Of a stretch of DNA of 64,000 nt, positions 34,220 to 45,285 are shown piece after piece (the first letter of the stretch is position 1; the number at the start of each line of letters is the position of its first letter). A program made the translations under genes and the position numbers. This DNA comes from Atkinsonella hypoxylon. Taxonomy: Eukaryota; Ascomycota; Sordariomycetes; Hypocreales; Clavicipitaceae. The notes below the pieces were generated by a model that was not told the DNA's origin, did not search any database, and saw only the letters and a program-made list of their open reading frames with translations. The stretch spans positions 1-64,000 of the forward strand of contig JFHB01000086.1 of NCBI GenBank assembly GCA_000729835.1, written 5' to 3'.

Positions 34220-36887
34220 AACTATACTTTATTAACTAGCACTAAAGAGGTTTTAGTATTTAGGTAGATCTAATATAATAGTTCTTTATTATAGAATTAA
34301 ATAGAAATCTTTAGAAAGGAATTTAACTTTAAAATACTAAATTTAATAATCTATAGCCTTATAACTACTTTAACTACTTACTCTATTTAAATTCCCTATA
34401 AATCCTTTTAGTTTACCTTTATTTAAACCTTTTTCTTTTACTTTTCTTTACTTTTAGTAAAATAGATTTTAATAAAGTTAGATTCTAAGCTAATTAGTAG
34501 CTTATTAGTATTAACTATTTCTTTTTCTTCTATTAGCTAGTATTTATAGCTTTTAAGGTACTTCTTATAGTTTTTTTAGTTAAATTTATCTTTAAACGTT
34601 ATTATATAGATATATTCTTTATTATTCTATAGTAAGCTCTATTATTAGAAACGTTAAAGTTACTAAAAATACTATAGCTTTAGCTAATAATTCTAGCTAG
34701 CCCTTAAATCTTAGTTCTACTAAAGCTAAAGTTACTACTCTCTTAGCAGCTAATTCCCTTAGTTTTATAGTAGATATTAAGTATAATTATTCTAGTAATT
34801 TTTATAGAATAGAGGTTAAGGCTAAAATTAACTATTGCTTTTATTCTAGTTAGCTTAGTTACCTTAAGCTACTTTATTGTTTTTAGAGTTCTTACTATTA
34901 AATTTACTTTAAGTATAGTAAGCATTAGTACTTTCTTTATAGTTTTCTAATTTTTATTATTTTCCTAGATTCTTTAGGCATTTTTATAGATCCTTAACCT
35001 TATTATTTACTATAGTAATATATATAGATCTTAAGTCTTTTACTGTTAAAATTAGGTATAGCTATTATAATTTTAAGTATAGCTTATAATAGAGTCTTAA
35101 AAGAAGCTAAAGATTAGTAGTTTTACTATTTATATAAATATATTAAAATACTCTAAAAGTAAATTCCCTAAATAATTTTTCTTTAATTATATTTTACTCT
35201 ATAAACTTAGCTAAATTTAGCTATATTATTGCATTCTAGATCTATATACTAAATTCTTTATAGATAGCAGTATAAATAAAGTTTAAACTACTAAAAATAG
35301 CTATCTTTTTATAGTAATCTAGATACTACTTATACTATATTAATATATTCCTCTTAAAGAGGGTTTAGAGCTTAATGTAAATAGCTTCTTAGGCATTAAT
35401 TGCACTATAGCTATAGTAGTCTTTAATAGCTTAAATCTATAGCTCTATATTGTAGAAAATAGTATACTTTTCTTTATATAAAATTAGCTTATAGATATTT
35501 CTATTGTTAAAGGGTTTAAAGTAACTAATATTAGTAATTTTCTATATAGAATTTATTTATTCCTTAGGGGTTTAGAACTATATATTGCGCTAGTTATTCT
35601 ACTTCTAATATAGATTTAGCCTTTTACCTACTAGATTTAGCTAGAGATTATTGTTTCTAATATAGTGTAGTACTTACTAATTTATATACTAATATTTAAA
35701 GTTACTAAATACTTAGTTTTAGTCTTTTTTAGTATCTTAGCTTTTCTTAACCTTACTATTATAGTATTACTTTAATAGATTCTTTAGAAATTATAGTAGC
35801 TTTTATTCTTTTAGAAAAGTACTAAAGTGTTTAAAGTATCTCTATATTATATAGTTTCCTTTACCTAGAGGTTGCTTTTAACTTTACTTTTAGTTTTAGT
35901 TATCTTTTAAGGATAAGTAAGAATTAAAAGTCCTTTATCTATAATCTTTAGGTTAAGAGCCTTATTAGATATAGTATTGCCTATTATATTTATTCTAAGG
36001 CTTAAGTATAGTCTCTATTTTTTAGGCTAAGTATTATTACTTTACCTAAAGAGCAGTAATTTTATTATTTAATTCTCTCTATAATCTACTAATTTTATTA
36101 ATTAATTCTTCCTTAATTCTACTAATTTACCTACTAATTTCTATAGAAAAACCTATAAGCTATTTTAGTAAAGAATTCTCTTTTTTAAGTAGTTTTACTG
36201 CTTTCTTTACTTTATACCTTAGCTTAAAGGTATAAAACCTCTAATAAGCCTATAAAAGCAGTAAGATTTTAGCTAGTTCTTTAATTAGTAAGTTCTTTTT
36301 AGTAGTTTAAGGTATATCTAATAGATCTAAGTCCTTAGTAAGCAGTATAAATCTAGATCTTTATACTTACTTTCCTTTAATATTCTAGGTAGAACTAGCA
36401 CTAGCTTTATAGATAGTATCTCTTAAGTTATTAGATTTAGATAATTTAGCTTTAGATTTTCCTTTTAGTATTACTGTTAGTAAATCTATAAGAAGTTTAG
36501 TAGATTTAGCCTTATTAATAATTCTATTAACCTACCTTTATACCTACTATACTATAGAAGTATTAACAGTATTTTAGTAAGAAAGTAGTTTTACTAGCTT
36601 AAGTTAGTTATATAATTTAAGCTATTTATTAATAAATTTATAGTAAGTAAGATAAAGTAGTAGGTTCCTTTTTTCCTAAGGTACTAAATCCCTTTTTTAA
36701 ATCTAGAAATCTAGATTTTAATAGTAAAATTTATAGAATTAGTGTATAGTTTTAAGTTCTTTATTAATAAAAGGAATATAATTCCTTCTACTAAGTTCCT
36801 TCTAAAGTTGCTCTATTTTAAATATTACAATTTTAGCTTTTTAAGCTTAAGGAGGGTTAGCAACAATTAGAAGCAATTACTACTACT
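34220..36887 (-). pseudogene. E1 gag region
   Basis: About 2.67 kb between the 5' LTR and the protease. At 34770-34990 the minus-strand frame is Asn/Ser/Lys-rich (SKFNSKNSKNNKVA), like the low-complexity linker after fungal gypsy gag. I did not find a zinc knuckle. The start codon cannot be set. A primer-binding site next to the 5' LTR was looked for and not recognised. Confidence 0.55.
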
Positions 36888-37130
36888 TATTACAGTAGAA
36901 TCTAACGTAGGTTTATTAGATGTAACTATAGGTTGTTAGATTTAATAGGTTATGCAATAATTTATAAGAGGAGTTATAAAAGCTTCTATAAGGAGTATTT
37001 AATAATAATGTTCTAGTAAATAATTGTTGATTGTTCAATCTAACTACCTAAGTGTTGCTTCTAACTACTTATACATAATTGCGGTCACGTGCACTAGTGA
37101 CCTGCGGGTCCGTAGGATTATCCCGTAACA
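36888..37130 (-). repeat. 5' LTR of E1
   Basis: 243 bp. Inner left end decayed (TATTACAGTAGAATCTAACG), outer right end nearly intact (GGTCACGTGCACTAGTGACC at 37083-37102, then TGCGGGTCCGTAGG). Confidence 0.92.
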
Positions 37131-37135
37131 GTGTT
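37131..37135. repeat. Target-site duplication of E1, right (GTGTT)
   Basis: Second GTGTT, directly after CCCGTAACA. Confidence 0.92.
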
Positions 37136-37680
37136 CTTTATATTCCTTAAATAATTCCTCTTTAGGTCTTTAAGCTTTTTATTAGCTTACTCCTTTTAAT
37201 CCTAAGGAGTAGCTTTATACTAAAGCAAAAGCTGCTCCTTAGCTTCTTTCTAATTATATAAGGTATAAATAACCTTTATATACTTATAGATTAATAGGTT
37301 AATATAATAGATAAATATCTTTTACTAGTTTTCCTTTAGGATAAATAAGGTCTCTATTTTTAGCTTAAAGCTAGTTAAGTAATTAAGGATATTTTCTCCC
37401 TTAAATTAGTGTATATTAAACTTTTTATTAAAGGTAGCCTAAGCTTACTGCTTTCTAATAGCTTTATCTATAGCTTTAGTAAGAGCCTTATAAAGTATAG
37501 CTATAGCGCTACTAGTACTAGCTTTTTTATCTTAAGTATTTAATTCTATTATAACCTTAGGTTTAAAAGTAACTTTTTTAGAAGATTTACTAGATTAACT
37601 AAAGCTAGTGTTAGCTACTTTAAATGTAAAGCTTATACTTTTCTTTAAGAGATATAGAATACTAAACTTATATAAATAAC
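37136..37680 (-). pseudogene. A3 gag N-terminal part
   Basis: The minus-strand frame from about 37660 leftwards reads a Ser/Lys-rich start (SSKSSKKVTFKPKVIIEL), then KKASTSSAIAILYKALTKAI and further helical sequence, interrupted by TAA at former CAA codons. It continues beyond E1 at 27177. The homologous part of A1 is 13757-14383. Confidence 0.7.
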
Positions 37681-38300
37681 TAATAGAATAGCTTAATATA
37701 AAAGGTAGGTATAAAAAGAACAATTAATCTTACTTAGTAGAAAGAGTATAATATATATAATTCTCTATATTAACTATACTTTTAATGCTTTTACCTTCTG
37801 CTTCTATAGTTATATAAGCTCTTAACGCTAAGATATAGAGGCTAAGAAACTATTTACTAATAATAGTAAATATAAAGATAACTGCTAAAATAAAGATAAA
37901 AGAGAAATTTTTCTCTATAATTAAATAATTATAACGTTTAAGGGATCTAAAAACTTTCTTTTTACTGTATTAAGGCTATTTTAGCTAAGGGTAAAATAGA
38001 GGTTAAATAAGCTAGCTAGTATTTATAATATAGTAACTATCTTTAACTAGGCCTAGCCCTTCTTAGCTTAAAAAAGCTATAGAAATTTTCTTTCTCTCTT
38101 AATTAAATAATCCTTTATAATATAAAGCTTTTATCCCTATAATTTCTTCCTTTTTTATATTAGTAATATTTAGACTAAAGTACTCTTTTATCTTTAACAC
38201 TTAATAGCTTTTTCTTCTTTCTTTTAGGATCTCTATAAAAAACCTTTTAATTATATAGTGCGCTTTAATTAGAATAAGTTCCTAGTAAAGCCTTTATTTT
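37681..38300 (-). other. A3 leader between 5' LTR and gag
   Basis: About 620 bp with no recognisable coding; shared with A1 (44700-45042) and A2 (1-231). No primer-binding site could be recognised next to the LTR, perhaps because of RIP. Confidence 0.6.
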
Positions 38301-38777
38301 TATTGCCTTAAAACTAAACCTCTAAATAACTATATAGCTTACACTAAAGTAGGTAATAATGCAGTATACATTAAGATTAAAGAGAATTAGTAAAGAGCGA
38401 GATATTTACCTATATATACTATTAAACAATAGTAGGTAAGAAGATTAAATAGTTAGAAAAGGCAGAAATAAAATATTAACTGTAGCTTAGAAGATATATA
38501 TACGCAAAAAGAGCTAGATATATTAAAGTGTTGTAAAAAGTATTAGTAGTAGTAAAGTAAGGTTTCTTAAGTGTTAAGTATTGTAAATTAAAATAGGCTA
38601 AAAGATATTAATTAATTAAAAGAGATAAAGGCCAAAAAGAGCTAGCAGAAGCTGCTTACGCTTCCTTAAAACTATCTATATGTCCGGGCGATGCGCACTC
38701 TTATAGGGAAAATCTGTATGTAGCATCCCTTGCAAAGCTAATATAAGAACGCAAGGGGGTATCCCCGTCGCGACACA
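38301..38777 (-). repeat. 5' LTR of A3
   Basis: 477 bp. Inner left end decayed (TATTGCCTTAAAACTAAACC), outer right end preserved (CCGGGCGATGCGCACTC, ATCCCCGTCGCGACACA). Confidence 0.93.
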
Positions 38778-40330
38778 GTAGCAGTTTATAGCGCCTTAAT
38801 AAAATAGAGCCAGAGCTAAGAGGTTGCTATATATTTTATTGCTAAAAGCCTTTAGGAAATTACCTCTATATTGTTGTTATAAATCTCCCTAGAAGGCCTT
38901 AATCCGCTAATACTACTACTTAAATTAAAGGACTTTTATAATCTTTTTAAAGAAGAGAAGGCCTAGGGCCTTCTACTGCATAAAGGGGAGCTAGATTACT
39001 ATATTAGGCTAAAACAGCAGCTAAATAGCTCCTTACTGTTACTGCTGTAGGCTCTACTGTATAATATACTATAGAACTATTTATTAGAAATTAAGAGGTA
39101 AATAATAGGCTTAATAGATAAAGGATAGATTTAAGCTAGCTCCTTCTTAGCAGTAGTACCTATTCTTTTAGCTAAAAAGCTAAGTAGAGAATAGTAATTC
39201 TATATTAATTATTAAGCCTTTAATAAGATTATAGAATAGAACTATTACCTACTTTCCTTAATAAAGGAGACGCTTAAGTTATTATTAAAGGTATATTAGT
39301 TTACTAAGCTAAATATATAGTTAGCCTTCTATAGAATCTAGATAGTAGATAGTAAGAAGTACCTTATAGTGTTTTACACCTAGTTTAGCCTCTTTAAATA
39401 GCTAGTTTATCCCTTTAGGTTAATAGAAGCTTTAGCTATATTTTAATAATATATTAATAGTGCATTAAAAGAGGCCCTTAGAGATTATATAACTACTTAT
39501 CTAAATAATATCCTTATTTATATAAGGGGTTTTAGGAAAGACTATATATATAAGGTATAAAGGATCCTAGAAAAGTTATAGTTAGTAAAACTGCACTTAG
39601 ATCTTAAGAAATACTACTTTACTATAACTAAAGTTAAATACCTTAACTTTATAGTTATAGTAAGAAAGAAGATATACTTAAATCTAGAGAAGATTGTAGC
39701 TATTTAGGAGTAGTAAGCTTCTACTAAGTTATAAGAGGTATAAAGCTTCCTTAAATTTATAAACTTTTACTGCAACTTTATATTAGATTTCTTAAATATT
39801 ATAGAGCTTTTAGTTAACTTAATAAAGAAGGGAGTTCTATTCTAGTAAATAGAGAAATATAAGAGGTTATTTATAAGGCTTAAGGAGGCCTTTACCTTAT
39901 ACTTAGTCTTAGCCTAGTAGAACTCTAAGAAGAATATAGTAGTAGAGGCTAATTGCTTAAAAGAGGCCCTTAGTAGCTATTTATCCTAATATAATAAAGC
40001 TAGCGTGCTGCAGCCTATAGTATACTATTTAGCTAGGTTATCTCTAGCTTAATATAACTATACTATTTATAATAAAGAGCTCTTAGTAATAATATCTTGC
40101 CTTAAAGCCTAAGCAGTAAAGCTATAAAGAGTAGTATACCTCTTTATAATCCTTACTAACTATAAGAATCTAGAATACTTTATATCTCTATAAGAGATCT
40201 TTAAGCGTTAAGCTAAGTAGGTAGAGCTTCTTTTTCTCTTTAACTACTACCTATAATACTGCTTAGGGCTATAGGTAGAGTAAATAGATATATTATTATA
40301 ATAAAAGCAGAATTAAGATAGAGTAATGCT
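38778..40330 (+). pseudogene. D reverse transcriptase and RNase H remains
   Basis: Plus strand. The frame reads EALAIF, INSALKEALRDYITTYLNN, ILIYIRGFRKDYIYKV, LVKLHLDLKKYYFTITKVKY. The catalytic YLDD has become YLNN at 39498-39509. After RT come the connection region (KLQEV-like, FLNIIELLVNLIKKGVLF) and RNase H: IVVEANC at about 39938-39958 for the catalytic VETDAS, then YNYTIYNKELLVIISCLKA and ILTNYKNLEYFISL. The domain order and spacing are those of a complete gypsy RT-RNase H. Stops are mostly TAG. The start is set by the A3 junction. Confidence 0.88.
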
Positions 40331-41320
40331 ATAGATAAGCTAAGTCCTTTAGCCTCTCTCTATTAGCTGCCTTAGCGCTCTCTATAGAGATAAAGAGAAG
40401 AAGGAGGTTATAGAGGATATTGCAGTAGAAATAGCTAGTAAAGTAACACTAGAAAGTTAACTAGCTATAGCTTTATAGGTACTAGCTAGAATAACGCTAT
40501 TTTTAGATAAAAACTTATAGAGCCTATAGAACTAAGAAGTGTAAAAAGACCTAGTATACCTATTAAGGTTAAATATAGTTTAGAAGAGAGAGAGAAGGTT
40601 TCTATTAGAGGTAAAAATATAAGAATAGATTATAGACTATACCCTTAATGTATAAAGAGCGTTAGTCTACTAGAGCTACTTTTAAGTCCTTAAGTATAAG
40701 CTATTAACTACTATACTAATATATAGAATATATAAGTTACTAATGTTAAGCTACCTAGAATAAAATACTACATTTTAGGCATTAATATATAACTATTACT
40801 AAAATAAGCTGTTCTAAGATATTGCTTAGTACATTTAAAACTACTACTATTACAGCAGCTAGAAGAGTAAAAGGTTGCAGTAAGGCCTATTGCAACCTAT
40901 TTTAGCGCTAAATAGGTATTAGTTATAGATCTCTATAGATTTTATAATAGATTTACTAGCGCTAAACTAGGCTATACTCTTTTACCTAATAGTTATTATT
41001 AATTAGCTTTTAAAGTATATATAGTTAAAGGCAATAACCTCTATAGAGGTAAAGAAATATACCTAGCAGTTTAAGTATTATTAGTAGTAGTTTTATAGGT
41101 TCCTAAAATAAATTATCTTTAACTATAGTTTAAATTAGTTAAGCACCTTTTAGACTACTCTCTATTACTTTATTAGAATTAAATAATTACTGTTTATATT
41201 CTATTACCTATAGATAAACAGTAGAATAAAGAGAGTTAATTAGGAAGTATAAGTAATTCTATAGGTTATAGTTACCTTTTTACAGTTTAACTAGCCTAAA
41301 TATCTCTTTATATACTAGCT
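40331..41320 (+). pseudogene. D integrase remains
   Basis: Same frame as RT. The core starts with ISIDFIIDL (catalytic Asp kept, GAT at 40938-40940), then AILFYLIVIIN, AITSIEVKKYT, RFLK, stop, IIFN (second catalytic Asp now Asn). LSTF and FYYL, stop, INSRIKRVN at about 41198-41230 follow, the remnant of YHPQTDGxxERVN with the catalytic Glu changed. The zinc-binding N-terminus lies upstream at about 40600-40850. Confidence 0.85.
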
Positions 41321-41831
41321 AGCTATTAACAATAGGAATTCCTTAGTAATAGATATAAGTTTAAACTAAGCAATATATAGGTATAATATAGACTTAATCT
41401 AAAAGCTTATAGATAAAGGGAAGTCCTAAGTTTTATATAAAGGGTAAGCTTTAGCGTTCCTTAAATAGCTATAGAAGAGCATAAATATTGCTTAAGCTAT
41501 AATTAACTTTACCTAGTAAAGGTAGTAAGAGCAGTTAAATAGAAGCTATAAGCTAGTAGAATAGTATAAGGTAGAGAACTTAGTTTAGCTAACGCTCTAT
41601 TATATTAAAATAAACTACTTAAGTTAAAAGCTTAATTATATTATAGTAAAGTATATAGTTATAGATATACTAATACCTTTAACTATAAAGTTAGATATTC
41701 TACTAGGAATTTACCTAGTTTTCTATATTAACCTTATTAAGTAAGTAGTAATAAACCCTTTACCTTTTTAGTAACTAGCAAACTTAAGGCCTAGTCTTAA
41801 GCTAACTATAATAGATACTAACTTATCCCTT

Positions 41832-41985
41832 AAGGAATATAGAGTAAAGGAAATTCTAGCTACTAAAAACACTTTAGGCTAAGGGAAACACTATTAAGTG
41901 CTTATTAAATAGGTAGAATTTATTTAACCTATATAGAAACTACTAAAGAACTTCCTTAATATAGAGGCACTAGATTAATTTAAGT
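41832..41985 (+). pseudogene. D chromodomain remains
   Basis: In frame with integrase: EYRVKEILATKNTLG, GKHYQVLIK, stop, VEFIQPIQ, LLKNFLNIEALD. This is the chromodomain pattern Y.VEEIL, YLVKW.G, TWEP..NL..A, with the aromatic-cage Trp residues of the second and third blocks lost to TAG or altered. In chromoviruses this domain targets integration to marked chromatin. Just upstream is the usual GIHPVFHVDLL-like segment (GIYLVFYINLI at about 41711). Confidence 0.82.
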
Positions 41986-42179
41986 TATAGTAAAAAGATG
42001 CTTAATTTAATAATAGGCTTAGTAAAGGTATAGTGAAATTTTATATAGACTTTAATAGCAACTTAGTTATCTTTAACTAAAAATAAATAAAAATAAACTC
42101 TCCTTTATAGAGGCCTATATAATTATTAAAAAAAAAAATTAAAATATAAAAGATATAATAAAGATAAAGGGAATTTTTT

Positions 42180-42650
42180 AGTAAGTAGTAAGGGGGTATA
42201 GGCTAGTATAGCAAAAAGGTGTAGCTACTTAAATAATAGCTTATTAGCCTCTAGATAGTTAAAGCGCAGAAGCTAGAGGGGCTATATAGCGTTATTAAGC
42301 TAGTATAGAAGTAAAAGCTAGAAGAGTAGATTAAGTAGGCAGCGCTAGAACTAGTATAAGCAAGAATGCAACTAATGCTCTAGGTTAAAGCTTTACTCTA
42401 GTAGGTATAGGTAAGGAGGTAATATTTTATATAGCTTAATGCCTTAGGCGTAAAGGTATAGTACTTAAATAAGGAAAGATAAAGAGAGAGAACGTTAAAG
42501 AAGTACTAAGTTAGGTTAAAGTTATATGCTTTAGGAATATAGCTAGTAGCTACTGCTATAAGCAGTTAGTGCTTTTAAGCTTAGCCTAAAGGTATATATA
42601 CTTCTAGTAGATTGCCTTAATGTTATTATATAAGAGTAAGGGAGCAATAT
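42180..42650 (+). pseudogene. Possible coiled-coil ORF downstream of the D chromodomain
   Basis: A plus-strand frame, in the same phase as the chromodomain, carries helix-like sequence with mostly TAG stops: IVKAQKLEGLYSVIKLV, AALELV, ARMQLML, VKALL, YFI, LNALGVKV, RERTLKKY. A charged, Leu-rich pattern suggests a coiled coil. Between it and the chromodomain (41990-42180) are an A-rich run and several stops, so it may be a separate small ORF, a C-terminal tail or chance. No family recognised. Confidence 0.35.
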
Positions 42651-44002
42651 AGAGCAGTAAAGAGATATTATATAGTAGCAAAAGGGCATTAGCAGTAAGA
42701 GGTAGTAGTAATAAGAGTAGAGTAGTAGCAGTAGATATAGGTAAAAATATAAAGCTAACGTTAACCTCTATAGAGTTATACCTCTCTAGAGAGAGAAACT
42801 TATTTAGGTTAAACTTATTATTCTTAAGGGTAATAGAATTACCCTTAATATATTTAGAGCTAAAGGGAGAAGAGAGAGTGTATATAGAGTAATTAGTGTC
42901 TTAAAGAGAATAATAAAGAGAAGGTATAGGTATATTCTTCCTATCTATACAGTTAGTAGTAAGTGTATTCTCTAAAAGGCAATTATAGTAGCTATATATA
43001 TTTAAGAACTTATATATAAGATATATTTAATAGGTATACTAGCTAGTACCTAGTGGGATTAAGGTAGACTCTACTGTAAGCTCTTAGTTAGTAAGCGCTT
43101 ATATTCTAGCAAAATAGTGCTATAGGTAAAGATGCTTAGTAAAGAGGCTAGGATTCTATATATAGCCTCTATATCTCTATATATATAGGCAATATTCTCT
43201 CCCTTAGCTAGAACAATAGTAGTATAATCCTCTTTTATAGAGATTATTGCAATATAGTATATAAATATCCTTAAGTATATTGCTATTAAACAGCTTAGAG
43301 TTATTAAAGTCCTTTTATATAAAGAAACTACCTATAAAGCAACAGTAAGCAATAGTAAGTGTTATAGAAGTAAGTATAAATAAAGCACTAGCACTAGTAA
43401 TATAGCTAGTAAAGTTCTAAATATATTTTAGGTTAGTATAAATAAAAGTTACCTATAGAGAAATAAGTAGTATACTTTAGGCTAATAGAATAATATACTA
43501 CGCTTTTTAGTTAGTAAACTACCTATAGTTAAATAAGCTTAGCTTAAAGACAGTAGAAAGAGAAGCTTATATAGAGAAAGGCTTAGTAGTAATAGCGTAA
43601 AAATTTAAGGAAACTTAAGGGTAATAATAAATTTTATTTAGCTTATAAAAAGCATTAAAAGAGGCTTAAAAAGGGGAAAAAGAAAGAAATAGTAAAAGGA
43701 GATAAAAAACTACTTACTTATATTTTAAAAGAGGCTAAAGGTTACTTAGCTATATACTTAATAATAATAATAATAACTATTTACACTCTACCTCTATTTT
43801 AAACGCGCCTAGCTAATATAGATAAACTACAATAATTACTTTACACTTAAGAGAGGCATTAGTACAACAATAAGCTACTAAGGTAAGCTACCTAAATGCA
43901 AAATATTTATAACTATTCCTAAAGAAGAAGAGAAGAAGGAAGAGTAAATAGCTATAATTAATAATTAGTAGTTAGAATATATTATAGAGAGGCCTTAAGT
44001 TT
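42651..44002 (+). other. D 3' region, nothing recognised
   Basis: About 1.35 kb between the possible coiled-coil frame and the polypurine tract. No domain, repeat or RNA gene seen. A short ATA/ATAAT-type microsatellite (AATAATAATAATAAC) lies near 43760. Confidence 0.5.
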
Positions 44003-44030
44003 AAAAGAAGGGAAAGGAGAGAAAGAAGAG
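44003..44030 (+). other. Polypurine tract of D
   Basis: A 28-base uninterrupted purine run (AAAAGAAGGGAAAGGAGAGA and on) ending 2 bp before the 3' LTR: the expected primer for plus-strand DNA synthesis, and confirmation that D is coded on the plus strand. Confidence 0.85.
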
Positions 44031-44032
44031 TA

Positions 44033-44476
44033 TATTATAGACTTAAGCTTATAGCTTAAGTCTTTATATAGAGTTAGAAGAGAGCTAGAGAGAGAGAAAA
44101 GAGTACTCTAGTAGGTAAAGGAATAGAAGTAAACTACACCTAACTATAGATTAACTAGAGCTTTACTAAGCACTATATAGAGAGAACAGTAGTTAAGGGA
44201 TAGTAAAGAAAGGGATATATCTATATAGAGAAAGAAAGAAAGATAGACTGCATTAGTTTAGGAGTTAGCTAAAGCTTAGCTAGGCTTATTAGAAGGAACC
44301 TTAGTTATAGAGTGCAGAATAAAGGGGGAGTATAGAGAAGAGGTCTACCCTTCTCCCCTAGTATATAGCTTAAAGGATAGAGGGAGTTCTCTACTCTCTC
44401 TTTCTCTTTTCTCTCTATAATTATAGTTCTCATTATAGACGCTAGTTAGCAGCAGCTACTAGGCCAGTCCACTACA
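44033..44476 (+). repeat. 3' LTR of D
   Basis: 444 bp. Inner left end decayed (TATTATAGACTTAAGC), outer right end preserved (AGGCCAGTCCACTACA). It carries the perfect hairpin at 44040-44062. Confidence 0.92.
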
Positions 44477-44481
44477 ATACT
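44477..44481. repeat. Target-site duplication of D, right (ATACT)
   Basis: Second ATACT; solo LTR C2 resumes directly after it. Confidence 0.9.
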
Positions 44482-44694
44482 TCTTGAATTTCTACTATTG
44501 CTAGTTGTAGGGAAAATCGCTGTTAAAGTTAACTATAGGTTAGGCAACTTTGCCTTAGTCGATTCTAGATGTTTTACATCTAGTAACAGCGATATCTCTA
44601 CTAAAAATCAATGTAACAAGACCTAACAAGGGTTATGTGATAGAGCAACTAGTAGGTATAAAAATGGGCTATACAGGGTAGCTTATTTTTAACA
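44482..44694 (-). repeat. Solo LTR C2, part 2 (family C, inverted)
   Basis: Reverse complement of the first 213 bp or so of the family C LTR (compare 17655-17870). It ends GCTTATTTTTAACA, the complement of TGTTAAAAATAAGC. Parts 1 and 2 together give 697 bp, like C3 (704) and the C1 LTR (702). Confidence 0.88.
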
Positions 44695-44699
44695 AATAT
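44695..44699. repeat. Target-site duplication of C2, right (AATAT)
   Basis: Second AATAT; A1 continues after it. Confidence 0.85.
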
Positions 44700-45042
44700 A
44701 AGATACTAAACTTATATAAATAACTAATAAAATAGCTTAATATAGAAGGTAGGTATAAAAAGAACAATTAATCTTACTTAGTAGAAAAAGTATAATATAT
44801 ATAGTTCTTTATATTAACTATACCTTTAATGCTTCTACCTTTTACTTCTCTAGTAATATAAGCTTTTAACGCTAAGATATAGATACTAAGGATTTAATTA
44901 CTAATAATAGTAAATATAAATATAACTACTAAAATAAGAATAAAAGAGAAATTTTTCTCTATAATTAAATAATTATAATGCTTAAGGGATCTAAAAAACT
45001 TTCTCTTTAGTATATTAAGGCTACTTTAGCTAAGAGCAAAAT
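44700..45042 (-). mobile_element. Family A copy A1, leader fragment 3
   Basis: Matches A3 at about 37661-37998, the leader 5' of gag. A1 is interrupted here by E2. The remaining 300 bp or so of its leader and its 5' LTR must lie right of the window, beyond E2. Confidence 0.82.
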
Positions 45043-45285
45043 TGTTACGGTGGGATCCGACGTAGGCTTGCCGGATGTGACAGTGGGATGTCGGATTCAA
45101 CAGGTTATGCAATAAATCGTAAGAGGAGTTGTAAGAGCTTCTGTAAGGAGCATCTAGTAATAGTGTTCTAGTGAATAATAGTTAATTATTTAATCTAACT
45201 ACCTAAGTGTTGCTTCTAACTACTTATATATAATTGCAGTTATATGCACTAGTAACCTATAGGTCTATAGAATTATTCTATAATA
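45043..45285 (-). repeat. 3' LTR of E2
   Basis: 243 bp. Its left 130 bases are the least mutated copy of the family E LTR start (TGTTACGGTGGGATCCGACG, then CTTGCCGGATGTGACAGTGG). From about 45190 inwards it becomes heavily TpA-mutated. Confidence 0.92.

Larger units (their letters stand above)
27178..37130 (-). mobile_element. Ty3/gypsy element E1, complete, nested in A3
   Basis: 9953 bp on the minus strand with 243-bp LTRs (27178-27420 is 3', 36888-37130 is 5') and perfect GTGTT duplications. 5' to 3': gag (about 2.6 kb), protease, RT, RNase H, integrase, then a further ORF of about 560 codons before the 3' LTR. Short LTRs with a long internal region of 9467 bp are unusual. A second copy, E2, starts at 45043. 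E1 disrupts the gag gene of A3. Confidence 0.94.
17027..38777 (-). mobile_element. Ty3/gypsy element A3, nested in D
   Basis: Complete family A copy coded on the minus strand. LTRs are 17027-17503 (3') and 38301-38777 (5'). Without C3 and E1 it is about 11.1 kb, with an internal region near 10.1 kb, long for a fungal gypsy element. 5' to 3' (right to left): about 650 bp leader, gag with CCHC knuckle, a region where protease is expected, RT, RNase H, integrase, then about 5 kb without a recognised domain. The flanks are GTAGTT on the left and GTAGCA on the right, so the target duplication is imperfect. Confidence 0.92.
14868..44476 (+). mobile_element. Ty3/gypsy chromovirus D, split by A3
   Basis: Plus-strand element with 444-bp LTRs at 14868-15311 and 44033-44476 and ATACT duplications. 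About 7.85 kb remains after removing A3. Order: gag with a CCHC knuckle, protease, [A3 insertion], reverse transcriptase, RNase H, integrase, chromodomain, then a 2-kb 3' region and a purine tract. The chromodomain places it in the chromovirus branch of Ty3/gypsy. It is inactivated by RIP stops and D-to-N changes, and physically by A3. Confidence 0.94.
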
